From Vicia villosa (lineage: Eukaryota > Streptophyta > Magnoliopsida > Fabales > Fabaceae), in NCBI RefSeq assembly GCF_029867415.1, contig NW_026706279.1, forward strand, positions 1 to 64,000: a DNA stretch of 64,000 nucleotides, given 5' to 3'. Below, one piece after another: positions 10,394 to 20,861 of the stretch. Position 1 is the first letter of the stretch. The number at the start of each line of letters is the position of its first letter. Made by a program: the position numbers and the translations under genes. The notes under the pieces were generated by a model. The model saw only the letters and a list, made by a program, of their open reading frames with translations. It made no database searches and was not told the origin of the DNA.

Positions 10394-11601
10394 TGTTAGA
10401 ACAAGATTTGTTCTGATCAATTATCTTAGTTTTGATGATAACAATAATATGAATTTTGCTTAAGATAATATGGTACTCTAATCCAATGCAATTTCCTTTT
10501 CAGGAAATATATAAAGAGTATGCATAATTCAGCGCTCAGAAGCTTTGTCTCAAGGGTTCAGCATGCAACATCAGAACATGGTCTGGCAAGACATCAGAAG
10601 ATGGTCGAAGCAGAATCAGAACATGGGTCTATGGAAGCATCAGAAGAACATGAGATCAGAAGCACTGAAGTTCCGATGGTATCACGCTCAGAAGCACTTC
10701 AAGGTCAGAAGATCAGAAGATGCTTTGCACCAAGCTGTTTGACTCTGATGATATTCAAACGTTGTATTCACAAACATCAGATCAGAAGGAAGTACAAGTG
10801 GCAAGCTACGCTGACTGACAAAAGGAACGTTAAAAGCTATTATAGGCAACGTCAGTAGACACAGCGTGAACAAGGCTCGAGGTAGTTGACAAAAGCGTAT
10901 AACATTAAATGCGATGCTGTACGGAACACGCAAAGCATTAAATGCACTCAACGGTCATCTTCTCCAACGCCTATAAATATGAAGTTCTGATGAGAAGCAA
11001 TGTTAACGATTCTGAACAAAATCAACGCCTATTAACTTGCTGAAACTCTGTTCTACTCAAAGCTCAGAATCTTCATCTTCATCAAAGCTCACTACATTGC
11101 TGTTGTAATATATTAGTGAGATTAAGCTTAAACGTTAAGAGAAATATCACAGTTTGTGATTATAGCTTTTAAGAAGCAATTGTAATACTCTTAGAATTGA
11201 TTACATTAAGTTGTAAGGAACTAGAGTGATCGTGTGGATCAGAATACTCTAGGAAGTCTTAGAGGTTATCTAAGCAGGTTGTAACTAGAGTGATCGTGTG
11301 GATCAGAATACTCTAGAAAAGTCTTAGAGAGTATCTAAGCAGTTGTTCCTGGAGTGATCAGTGTGTGATCAGAAGACTCTGGAAGACTTAGTTGCTGACT
11401 AAGTGGAGAACCATTGTAATCCGTGCGATTAGTGGATTAAATCCTCAGTTGAGGTAAATCATCTCTGCGGGGGTGGACTGGAGTAGTTTAGTTAACAACG
11501 AACCAGGATAAAAATAACTGTGCAATTTATTTTTATCTGTCAAGTTTTTTAAAGCTACACTTATTCAAACCCCCCCTTTCTAAGTGTTTTTCTATCCTTC
11601 A
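10394..11601 (+). repeat. Sirevirus 3' LTR (1208 bp)
   Basis: It begins TGTTAGAACAAG directly after the polypurine tract and ends CTATCCTTCA at 11601. It contains a TATA box (CTATAAATAT, 10971-10980). The first 350 bp hold many TCAGAA units with irregular spacing of about 9-37 bp. Three degenerate copies of an about 64-bp unit containing GAGTGATCGTGTGGATCAGA lie at 11222-11400. The C-run followed by TTTCTAAGTG near the end is usual for this family. Confidence 0.88.
10970..10980 (+). promoter_or_regulatory. TATA box of the Sirevirus LTR
   Basis: CCTATAAATAT lies mid-LTR, upstream of the transcribed R/U5 half, which is the usual place for the LTR promoter. Confidence 0.55.
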
Positions 11602-11620
11602 CTTGATTGATTAAATCTAA

Positions 11621-13634
11621 TCAATAAAACAACCTCAAATCAATCCTCCGACCTTCTTTAATCTCATCATTAATACCACTAGTGAGCCTCAACATACATA
11701 GCTTCACAAATTGCGATGCAACTTCACAAACCAAACTCAAATTTCTAAATTCTTCAATTAGCTCCAGCTCCTTAACCATCAATGTCGACATGTGCAACTT
11801 CTTCCGATTCAGTACATCAACCACAACATTGGCTTTACCAGGATGGTAATTCAAACCAAAATCATAACTCTTTAACAATTCGAGCCATCTCCTCAGTCTC
11901 ATATTCAACTCATTCTGATCGAATAGATACTTCAAACTCTTATGATCACTAAACACTTCAAATTTAGAGTCAAACCAATAATATCTCCACATCTTAAGCG
12001 TGAATACAATGACAACCAAACCTAAGTCGTGCGTAGGATAATTCTTCTTATGAAATTTAAATTTTCTCAAAGCATAAGCTACAAGTTGTCCATTCCGCAT
12101 CAACACACCACCCAAACCCATCTTAGAAGCATCATAATGCACAACAAAAGACTTAGTTGGACTTGGCAAAACCAACACTAGGGACGACATCAAACTTCAC
12201 TTAAGTTCTTGAAAAATCTCTACGCATTTCACATCCCAAACATAAGCGTGGCCCTTCCTAGTTAGCTGAGTTAATGGCAAGGCCAACTTTGAAAATACAT
12301 CGATAAATCTAAGATAATAACCAGCTAGCCCAAGAAAAATTTGGATCTCAGTGAGAGACTTCAGAGTCTTCCATTGCAACACAACCTCAACCTTTGACAG
12401 ATCCACCGAAATACCTTCACTAGAAATCACATGGCCTAGAAAACTCACCTTTTCCAACAAAAAATCGCACTTTGATAACTTAGCATATGATTGTGTCTCT
12501 CGCAAAAAATAAAAATCTACTCTTAGATGTTCAACATGTTTTTCATCTGTCTTCAAATAAATCAGAATATCATTTATAAACACTACCACAAACATATCCA
12601 AATACTGATGAAAAATCCTATTCATATACTCCATGAATACACCAGGTGCATTAGACACACAAAATGACATAACTGAATACTCGTAACGACCGTACCTTGT
12701 TTTGAATGCAGTCTTCAAAATATCTTGAAACTTCACTAGAATATGATGATACCCTGACCTCAAATCAATCTTACTAAATATGCAAGCAACCACTAACTGA
12801 TCCATCAAATCATCAATCTTTAGAAGTGAATACGTGTTCTTGATAGTGACTTTATTCAGCTGTCGATAATCAACATAACACCGATGCACCCCATGATGAA
12901 ACACTAGATCGAATAAACTTCTTCTCAATCAAATCCTATAATTGCTTCTTCAAATCACTCAACTTTGCATCAGACATCCGATATTGGGCCATTGGCATAG
13001 GAATCGTACCTGGTACTAGGTCGATGTCGAATTCCACCTCACGCTCTAGAGGCAAATCACTGATGTCTTCAGGAAACACTTTTGGAAATTAGTAAACGAC
13101 AAATAATTCACCAATTAATCCCTTTCCCTCGGCATTCAACGAAGCTAACACCATAAACACCATCGCACCATCTTTCACAAATTCATCTACTTGCTTAGCA
13201 GATACAAATAGATCCTTCTCTGCCACAAGCTCTGGAAATGACACTATCTTGTGGAAATAATTACTCCCTCCGTCTCATAATAAGTGTCTCATTTCCACTT
13301 TTTCTATGTCTCAAAATAAATGTCTCTTTAGAATTCCAATACAACAATTATTATTTTTTTCCACTACTATACCCCTATTTATTAACTTTCACGTTTTTCA
13401 ACTACTCTACAACCTATAATAAATAAGGGTATTTTAGTAAATGATGTTAATTTTATCATTAAAACCAATACATCTAATCATTTTCTTAAGAACTGCGCAT
13501 ATCTCAAATAAGACATTTAATTTGAGACGGAGGGAGTAATATTTACATGGATGTACTCCAACTAGTTCATACCAAAGATAACATAGATTTGATTCAACTT
13601 CTTGCAAGGACACTTCAACCTGACCGGAAGACAT
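11621..13634 (-). pseudogene. Tekay-like pol remnant: protease tail, RT, RNase H
   Basis: The RT segment (12928-12197) keeps the order of Ty3 RT blocks: CYVDYRQLNKVT, FSKIDLRSGYH, FKTRYGRYEY and FLGHVISSEG. The catalytic YxDD box has decayed to FINDIL, with Asn in place of the first Asp. RNase H (12193-11621) has an intact opening Asp (VHYDASKMGLGGVL) and ends LTSGINDEIKEG, then breaks off at the Sirevirus insertion. A stop separates the two segments. Upstream (13250-12929) is the protease-RT linker ([17 protein letters not shown]), also with stops. The protease tail continues at 13634-13540 on the far side of a MITE. It is non-functional. Confidence 0.85.
13265..13536. mobile_element. Stowaway-like MITE (272 bp) in Tekay protease
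   Basis: The terminal inverted repeats begin CTCCCTCCGTCTCA at the left and end GAGACGGAGGGAG at the right. They are flanked by TA at 13263-13264 and 13537-13538, the Tc1/mariner target duplication. It has no coding capacity. Joining the flanks at TA restores the surrounding protease-like frame. Confidence 0.92.
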
Positions 13635-13844
13635 GAATCTCGAATTCGTACTCTATTCAGGTCCGGCAAACAACACCACCTCAACAACACCTAAAACACC
13701 TAAGAGAAGTTGAAGCTTCTCCTCCACTTGTTTCAATCTCGATCCTAAGAGGTTAAAAAACAACGAGCACCAACAGTGTTTCACACACATGTCACATACC
13801 AAGGAACAAAAAAAATTACACGACCTGGCCGGATGGATCGACTT

Positions 13845-13856
13845 GCTCTAATACCA
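13845..13856 (-). other. Primer-binding site (initiator tRNA-Met type)
   Basis: The minus strand reads TGGTATTAGAGC, one base different from the standard TGGTATCAGAGC, three bases inside the LTR end. It fixes the 5'-to-3' direction of the Tekay element as minus. Confidence 0.8.
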
Positions 13857-13902
13857 CTATGTAACACTCTAAAACCTTGCGCTTATTATGATAAAGTAAA
13901 TC

Positions 13903-13904
<2 letters not shown>

Positions 13905-13941
<37 letters not shown>
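13905..13941. repeat. (TA)n microsatellite
   Basis: Pure TA dinucleotide run inside the Tekay LTR. Confidence 0.95.
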
Positions 13942-13943
<2 letters not shown>

Positions 13944-15327
13944 CACTTAGGATGTTACTCGACATCAAACACATATGCTTTGTAACACATAATCATATAA
14001 TAAGACATTTAACACATGTCATCGCATGCTCACATTCACTTAGGGCATCATTGCAGCGGAATCATAAAGATAAACATGCTTTGTAATGTCATATAAGTCT
14101 CATAAAATACTTTATTAAAACTCAACAAATACGGTAAAAATCTCCGTAAAACAACATAGTCATCACAAGAACGAGAGTATGACATCCAACTCTCTAAAAT
14201 AACATAACCAAATGAAAGAAAATAATCTTTCACCCCACCTAATGTTACAAATCAGAACAACGTAATTCTAAGAAAACACAACAAAAAGGAAATAAGAACA
14301 ACCTCATGCCATCCTCCCGCTCTAAGTAGCTACTTAATTACCTGCTAATCTGTAATTTAAGAGGAGCACATACCACGATAACAACAAATGGGCGAGAATT
14401 AAATTAATAAAGTAAGCGGTAAATACTATAAGATAAGGTAAAAATACATACATATTCTACATATAATTGCTTACAACATGTCACAATACATCCTCACTGT
14501 AACGCCCCGAATTTAATTAATTATTTAATTAAATTGATCGAGGATTTATTCATTGGAATTAGTTGGAATCGAGGTTTATCGGTATTATTCTAAAGGCGTA
14601 ATTTGGATTAATATGTTATTTTGAGCAGTTAAGTTGTGGTCGGATTTATTAGTCGGATTAGTCAGAGAAGTACAATTGCGAGTTGGTATTAATTAAGTTA
14701 AGGAGCAATTGTAGTTGGGAATATTATTGGGAATAATATTCGTTATGTTATGTGATTATTCAATTACGTGTATTATTCGGATTAATTGAGTGATTAAAGA
14801 GATGTTATGAATTGGGCCTAAGTGGAAAGAATATAACACAATGGGTGGGTTATGGGTTAAGCCCATTAGTGAGAAAAGATAGTAAGAGTTAGGGTTTTAG
14901 AGATTAAACCTCATAACTCATTTTGTGGAAAAGAAGATAAAGAAGAGAAAGAAGAGAGGAAGAGAAGAAAGCTATGGCATGAAGAAAGGGATGACTCCAT
15001 TGAAGATGAGGCTTTGCTAAGGTAAGGGTGGGGTTCTTACTCTCTAAGGGTTGGCATGATGATGTTTATGGTGGGTTAGATTGTATGTTATTCTCCATGG
15101 ATGTGTGGGTTTGAAATTGTTAAGGTTTATGATAGAATCCATGAAATTGTGTCATTAATCATGTTGTTGATGTTTGTGTGTGAGCCCATGATTAGAAATA
15201 AGTTTAGGAACCTTACATGTGTGCTAAATTTGCTTTCAAATGATGTATGGATGGTGTATGGGTTAATGGGTGTTCTATGAGGGGATTAGGGAAGAAAAAT
15301 GGTGAAATCTGAGTTTTCACGCATCTT

Positions 15328-15448
15328 AGGTCGACCTATGCAGAACCTGAGTCGACCAAACAGTACAGAAAGCCAAAAATCTATTTTTCCTTCAGTTAGG
15401 TCGACCTAGAGGAGTTTTGAGTCGACCTAAAGCAGTTTACGTCGACCT
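15328..15448. other. Phased GTCGAC palindromes in the solo Tekay LTR
   Basis: GTCGAC starts at 15330, 15351, 15400, 15421 and 15441, giving intervals of 21, 49, 21 and 20 bp. Two copies are the full 10-bp palindrome AGGTCGACCT. Between the pairs lies the text CCAAAAATCT. Confidence 0.92.
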
Positions 15449-16345
15449 AGGGGTTCAATTTTGAGCAGATTTTGTAAAGACCATAACTTTTGATCCGTAA
15501 CTCCGTTTTAGGCGCCGTTCGAAGCGTTGGAAAGCTAACGCAATGAACTATACCATGATGCAATAAAATGATCCATATGATATAGTTTCCTATTATGTTT
15601 ATTAGGATTAAGTGGTGAACTATGTTGTGTTAATATATGAAGTATGCTCTTTGCGATGAATTGACATGACTATGTTGTAGTATAACTTGATGTATGTTTT
15701 CTTATGATGATACAATGTTATTAAGATGATGATAAGTAACTTCCTTATGATGAATGAGATAATGATGTGTGTGATGATATGCATGATTAATAAAGATGTT
15801 GTATGCTATATGCGATTAATTGTGCGTATTTGATATGTATGAGTCGACGATGATGCCATGCGATGACTTAACAATATATATATGAAATTGAATATAATGT
15901 ATTATGATGATTACTTGAATTAAGGAATATGATGAATGTGTTTATGTTGTTGGCAATATGATGAATCGTTGATGTTTGTTATAATATGATGGATTTGTGG
16001 TTGTTGTGAACATGACGAATTTGTTATCATTGTCGCTAGTATGTGGAAATTGTTGTCGTTGTCGTAGACCCTATGGTCACTATTGATAAGTTGTATTATG
16101 TTGATAAGAATGAAGTTGAATAGATGTTGTATGTCGATATGATGTGATGATGTGATTGAGATGTGGTAAATTGCTATGATACGGTTATTGCCATAGAACC
16201 TTGGCATTGAGTTGATGTTGTTTAGTTTATGTGGTTATGTTGTTTAAGTTGATTATGTCATTCAAGTTGATTATGTCGTTTAAGTTGATTAAGTGGTTTA
16301 AGTTGTGTTTGTGGATGTGCATCATTTGAGTCGCATCCATTGCAT

Positions 16346-16455
16346 TGTTTGAGACGGCCCTTGTGGCAAATGTTTGAGACGGCCCTTGTGGCAAATGTTT
16401 GAGACAGCCCTTGTGGCAAATGTTTGAGACGGCCCAATGGCAAACTATTTGAGAC
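16346..16455 (+). repeat. 25-bp tandem repeat in solo LTR
   Basis: Just over four copies of TGTTTGAGACGGCCCTTGTG plus GCAAA. The first three are nearly perfect and the fourth is shortened. Read on the minus strand they give an artefactual repetitive ORF (16258-16518). Confidence 0.93.
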
Positions 16456-17851
16456 GGGAGTTTTACTCCAATGGTACCACATGCATATGCATAAGTTTGA
16501 GTCACATTCGAGTCCCATTTGAATTGTGTTTGGATTGTTGAGATGACGAGGTGTTTGTTGTGACGTGATAATGATATGTTTGTTGTGATGTATTTGATAT
16601 CATACTTGTATATTTGAATATGTGATTAATGACATCGTTTCCGTTTTCGAAAGTTGTATTATATTGATAAGTTGTTTTGCGATGAAAATATGTTGTGAGA
16701 TGTTATGTGATGTGAAGTGGTGAAATTATGTATGATCTATATCTCCTATATTATTTATCATGCATTTCTTTATATTGTAAGATATCTCACCCCTTTGCTG
16801 ATATTTCCCCTACCATGAGAAATGGGCAGGTACTCAAGATTAGTCATGGATGTTCGAGGTTATTGATGTGAAGTCTTTATGTTGCTTTATGGCAAGTCGA
16901 GTTGGTGTCCATTGCTCTGATACGTAGCACTCGGGGGGAATTAGTAGTTATTACTTGATTGTTGTATTCTATGACGATATTTGTGTTGAGTTGAATTGAA
17001 AGATGTCTATGAGTTGAAATTGGAAGTTATTGGATAAAGTTTTGTTTCCGAATGCTATGTATCTTTGTTGATTACAATATGAGTATGTTTGTTTGTTTAA
17101 GTCGAATTGTGACATCCCATCTTTGATGAATATTTTTAAATGCACTCTGATTTCCGATTATATTTGCGGGGTAGATTTGGGGTGTTACACTCACACCCAA
17201 ATCAACAATCACACACAAAGATATATTATGCACACAACTCATTTATGTAATGCAACTACATTATGCAACTCGATGCATATGCATGTGGTACCAACTCAAT
17301 ATTTGATTCTCTCAGGAATCGGGCCCCCTCTCTGAAACCACGAGCCCCCTATATTAGCTCTAAGACCTCTCTCCGAGCTTGGTACAAGCCACTAGTCCCC
17401 TCTCTGAACTAGCAAACATGGCTCTTGACTTAACTCAGATGATGCATGAATCATACATATCAAGGTCAATGCGTTAAGACCCCTCTCTGATCCTAACAGA
17501 ATGCACTGACGACTCTTGTAATTCACTCTCTAGATTACTAGGCAAACACATTCACAAATGCACAACACAACTGAAATCAGCGCAACACAATTATTAAATA
17601 ATTTCAAAGTCATTAGTACTCATCATATCCAACATAACATCAACAATCCATGTAATCCACATCAATTACTTAGGTTATCACAACACATTCAGCCCTTGAA
17701 AATAATTCTATTTGATAATAATTCAAGTTAGCTTTCCAACATTTCAAACGATAACTCATTTGAACTTACGGGTCAAAAGTTATGGCCAAAGTCGTCGGGG
17801 AATACAATTTAAGTTAAAATGATAATTTTTTTTTCAAATTATGCCCAGTAT

Positions 17852-17992
17852 GTGTCGACTCCTAAGGAGCATGCGTCGAATCTTGGGACTTATGTGTCGA
17901 CCTATGAGACTTATGTGTCAACTTCAAAAGGACAAAAAGTCTGAATTTAAAAACAACTCAGTATGGTCAACCCATACGACGTGTGTGTCGAC
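17852..17992. other. Phased GTCGA motifs in the host Tekay LTR
   Basis: GTCGA/GTCAA starts at 17854, 17875, 17896, 17917, 17966 and 17987, giving intervals of 21, 21, 21, 49 and 21 bp. The 49-bp gap is the same as in the solo LTR copy. Confidence 0.92.
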
Positions 17993-18953
17993 TCCCAACT
18001 GCAAAATGCATAATTTATGCGTTTTCTCATCATTGGAGGCCTTCTGGACCTTCGTTTTCGATTATGTAAAAAGGCTCTAGTCTCAGAATTCGATGTACTG
18101 CAATTAACTAATGAGTTAAACAACAATTTAACACATATAATTATTAATTTTCTCGAAAACATATTAACCCCAAAGCTTCAATCTTCAACAATGGTGGAAA
18201 ATATTAAGATTTCAAAATAGTAAAATCACACATAATCATACAGGAAAATTCATTATTAATTCAGCCAGTAACATCATAATAGCAAAATTGAATTCATATT
18301 AGAGTGAGTGTTCTTCCTTCTTCAAGCTATAGTCTCCTTCTCCCAAACTCCTGCTTCTTACTCTTTTTCTCAACAATTCTACATACTGATAAAACTCTTT
18401 TCTCCTAACTCCCCTTTTAAGATAAAAACCTAATTTCCTAATTAATTCCTACCTTACCCTCACATTTTTTTCTAATTTCCCCATTGTTCTCAATATCTCT
18501 ACAAACTCCTATTTTCCCTTTTATCTTACTATTTTATTTAAATAATAAAACTAAAATATTATTTTAATGATAAAATAATTCTAAATAAAATCTACCAATT
18601 TCTAATTACTCTCTACACTCCCTCCCAAGGTCACACACCCCTACCACCCAAATTAATTTAATTATTGCCACACAATAATTAAATAAACACATAAATTCAT
18701 AAATAATATAAATAATAAATAAGATAATCTAAATCTGGGGTGTTACACCCCTCACCTTACAAGCTGATTTTATATAAATGAGTTAAATATGTGATTATGT
18801 GTAAAAGATGAAAGAAAAATATTATTAATAATAATTATTGACTTATTAAAAAAAGACTCAATACTAATATCAAATATGAGGCTTTTCACTTCTTCACATC
18901 GCCATGGTCATTTTACTAGTGGGACGTAGACATCCTAAGTTCTTTTTTCGTCG

Positions 18954-19377
18954 GTGTCAAAGCAACTGAAGTTCCTTATCGTCAAAGTAGACTACTTCAC
19001 AAAGTGGGTAGAGGCAAAGGCCGTCTCCAAAATAACGATAGGGAGGATTCCACGTTTCTATTGGCAACAAATTATATTATTGGCAACAAATTATATGCAG
19101 GTTTGGTCTACCCAGAGTCATCATATCAGTCATTCAATTACATATAATTTGCTAGTTCTACCATGATGAATATTTGCCATCGCCTAGGGCTACAGACAAA
19201 GTTCATCTTACACATCCACATGCGACATATGATCCTTAATCTCAGCATCACTCGACTCCCGATTCAAAATAAAATGGTAAGTCTTGATGAAATTTCAAGT
19301 TTCTTCTCCATTCAAATTACTGACCTCTATCTTTACGGTAATCAAAGCAGGGGAGGTTGAAGCTCTTACTAACATCC
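18954..19377 (+). pseudogene. Decayed Ty3/Tat-type integrase fragment
   Basis: The start of the fragment reads KVDYFTKWVEAKAVSKIT, the integrase core signature that includes the first catalytic Asp in Tat-clade elements. Frameshifts follow. A second frame gives GLVYPESSYQ-like and LGLQTKFI-like text, matching the order of the downstream core. The segment ends at the insertion point of the retroelement at 19378. Its flank resumes at 25253-25372 and is then split again by the CACTA element. Too decayed to function. Confidence 0.65.
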
Positions 19378-20843
19378 TGAAATTCTGGTAAGACAGAACC
19401 CGGATGTCATATACGATGTCGTGACATCTGGTCTGTCATCAGTTTTAGCTGAGGCAGTACATACAGATCCCTCAATTATTTATTACTTCTAACATCCAGA
19501 AGTCTGGAAGTGTTGGAATCACAGAGATTCTGTGTTAGCACAGTCATTAAATCACACACTGATGTCAGGCACGATGTTATGACATCCAAACTGAACTTAC
19601 AAATAAACAATGCAGAAACATAAACAACACAACAGAATTGTTCACCCAGTTCGGTTCAATCAACCTACTCTGGGGGCATACCAAGCCAGGGATGAAGTCC
19701 ACTATTAGCAGTATCAATTCAGAGCTAAACTCCCAGTTTACAACTCCTCACTTAATCACTACCCAATGACCCCTCTACCTAGGTTCTCCCTAGATATGGA
19801 ATATCTCCATTCCACTCCCAATCATACCAATGATGTCTAGCAGTCAACACCTCAGCCACTGCATTGACGGCTTAATTACCAACATTCAAAACACACAAAT
19901 AAACATATCTTAGAGTTGCTTCAAAGCTTCCTCCAAGCACACAACTCCACTCATTGCTTTACAACTTCTGAGTGAATAAAACAAACCTCTTACCTACAGG
20001 CTTCGAGGCACAAATCAGTGACCTTCCCACAAACCGGGAGGTTCACCTACACGGCTAACCCTAATAGTTACATCTTTCTAAACGCCGGCTAGCTCCCTAA
20101 ACTAGGTTACAAAGTTTCCTATTTATAACCTATTCCCAACTGGACTTGGGCTTACAATCACAACATTATTTGCTGTTACAAATCACAGAAAACTTTCTGC
20201 TAAAAACAAGGTCTTCAATCATAAGTTTCCTAATTTATCTTCATAATTGGAAACTGCATAATTCTCCAATATTCTAATCTTGATTCTCTTGACCTTTAAA
20301 CCTGCCACATAGGATTGCATAATATTCCAAAGAATATTCTGCATCTTTTGAGTACTTACTGAATCTTTATAGCAGGCGCGTGACAGCTAAATATAACAGT
20401 AACTGCTGTCAAATACTGATGTCACAGAGCATGCCGTGACATTCCATAGAACATCTTGATGCTGTACCTGTTCTGCATAAATCACAGCAAACAGTATTCT
20501 TCACTTCAATTCTCTGCTTCTCACATATCAGGATGCCAAAAAGACAGCCCATGATTTGTTCTATTACTGATGTACAATCAACATAATCTTTAGTTTCCCA
20601 AAATAAAGACTAAGATAAATAAGGAAACATAATAGAAACAGAATAGAAACTGTAGCAGCTACTGCTGTCAAACACTGATGTCATGACGTCGAGCATGACA
20701 TCCAACTCACAGCATGTATTAGCTTACACAACCAGAACCTGCATAACCTTTAACACTACACACAACATGTCATGACCTTAGTCAAGACAACAGAATACAC
20801 ATGAATGTTTTCCCACAAAATGCAGCCAATCAAAACATCTACA
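19378..20843 (-). repeat. Left (3') LTR of the Sirevirus-like element
   Basis: 1466 bp with TG...CA ends. The minus strand has a TATA-like GGTTATAAATAGG at about 20119-20131. It carries four dyads GATGTCA-N12-TGACAT(C/T) at 19403-19428, 19561-19586, 20418-20443 and 20677-20702. Confidence 0.95.
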
Positions 20844-20861
20844 ATCTCCCCCTTTGGCAAA
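20844..20861 (-). other. Polypurine tract
   Basis: The minus strand reads TTTGCCAAAGGGGGAGAT immediately before the 3' LTR, the plus-strand primer of a Copia/Sirevirus element. Confidence 0.85.

Larger units (their letters stand above)
6113..11601 (+). mobile_element. Sirevirus (Ty1/copia, SIRE/Maximus type), 3' half
   Basis: In order: a pol-env spacer (6113-6470), an env-like ORF (6471-9161), a 3' untranslated region with 70-bp tandem repeats, several GGGGGAGAT polypurine tracts, and a 3' LTR (10394-11601). Gag-pol and the 5' LTR are absent: on the left the element is interrupted at 6112/6113 by an Ogre-like LTR. On the right it inserts into a Tekay-like pol, cutting that reading frame at its last codons. 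The multi-polypurine-tract layout and the env-like ORF after pol are established hallmarks of the Sirevirus genus. Confidence 0.85.
14498..17189 (+). repeat. Solo LTR, Tekay-like (2692 bp)
   Basis: It begins TGTAACGCCCCGAATTT and ends GATTTGGGGTGTTACA. CTCAC flanks it on both sides (14493-14497 and 17190-17194), a perfect 5-bp target duplication. No internal region or second LTR is present, so it is the product of recombination between two LTRs. It holds five GTCGAC palindromes (15330-15446), a 25-bp tandem repeat (16346-16455) and no credible gene. Confidence 0.92.
11602..18747 (-). mobile_element. Tekay-like Ty3/gypsy element, truncated, minus strand
   Basis: Reading leftwards: an LTR (18747 to 13860, interrupted by a solo LTR), a primer-binding site TGGTATTAGAGC (13856-13845; one change from the initiator-tRNA-Met site), a short leader, a protease tail split by a MITE, then RT and RNase H. 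The frame is cut at 11602 by the Sirevirus. Gag is absent, since the leader joins protease sequence after only about 200 bp, so there is an internal deletion. RT and RNase H resemble the Del/Tekay chromovirus clade. Confidence 0.8.
13860..18747 (-). repeat. Tekay-like 5' LTR, about 2.2 kb, split by a solo LTR
   Basis: On the plus strand it runs TGTAACACTC...CTGGGGTGTTACA. Removing the nested solo LTR and one target copy leaves 2191 bp. It contains a (TA)n tract near its left end and a series of GTCGA motifs at 17854-17991. On the minus strand these follow the text 'ataacttttgacccgtaa', which is also found in the nested LTR, so the two belong to related families. Confidence 0.82.

Noticed and set aside
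10119..10463. 114-aa plus-strand ORF
   Set aside because: It spans tandem repeats, polypurine tracts and the LTR start of the Sirevirus.
16227..16518. Minus-strand ORFs with repeated CHKGCLKHLPQG
   Set aside because: They translate the 25-bp tandem repeat in a solo LTR.
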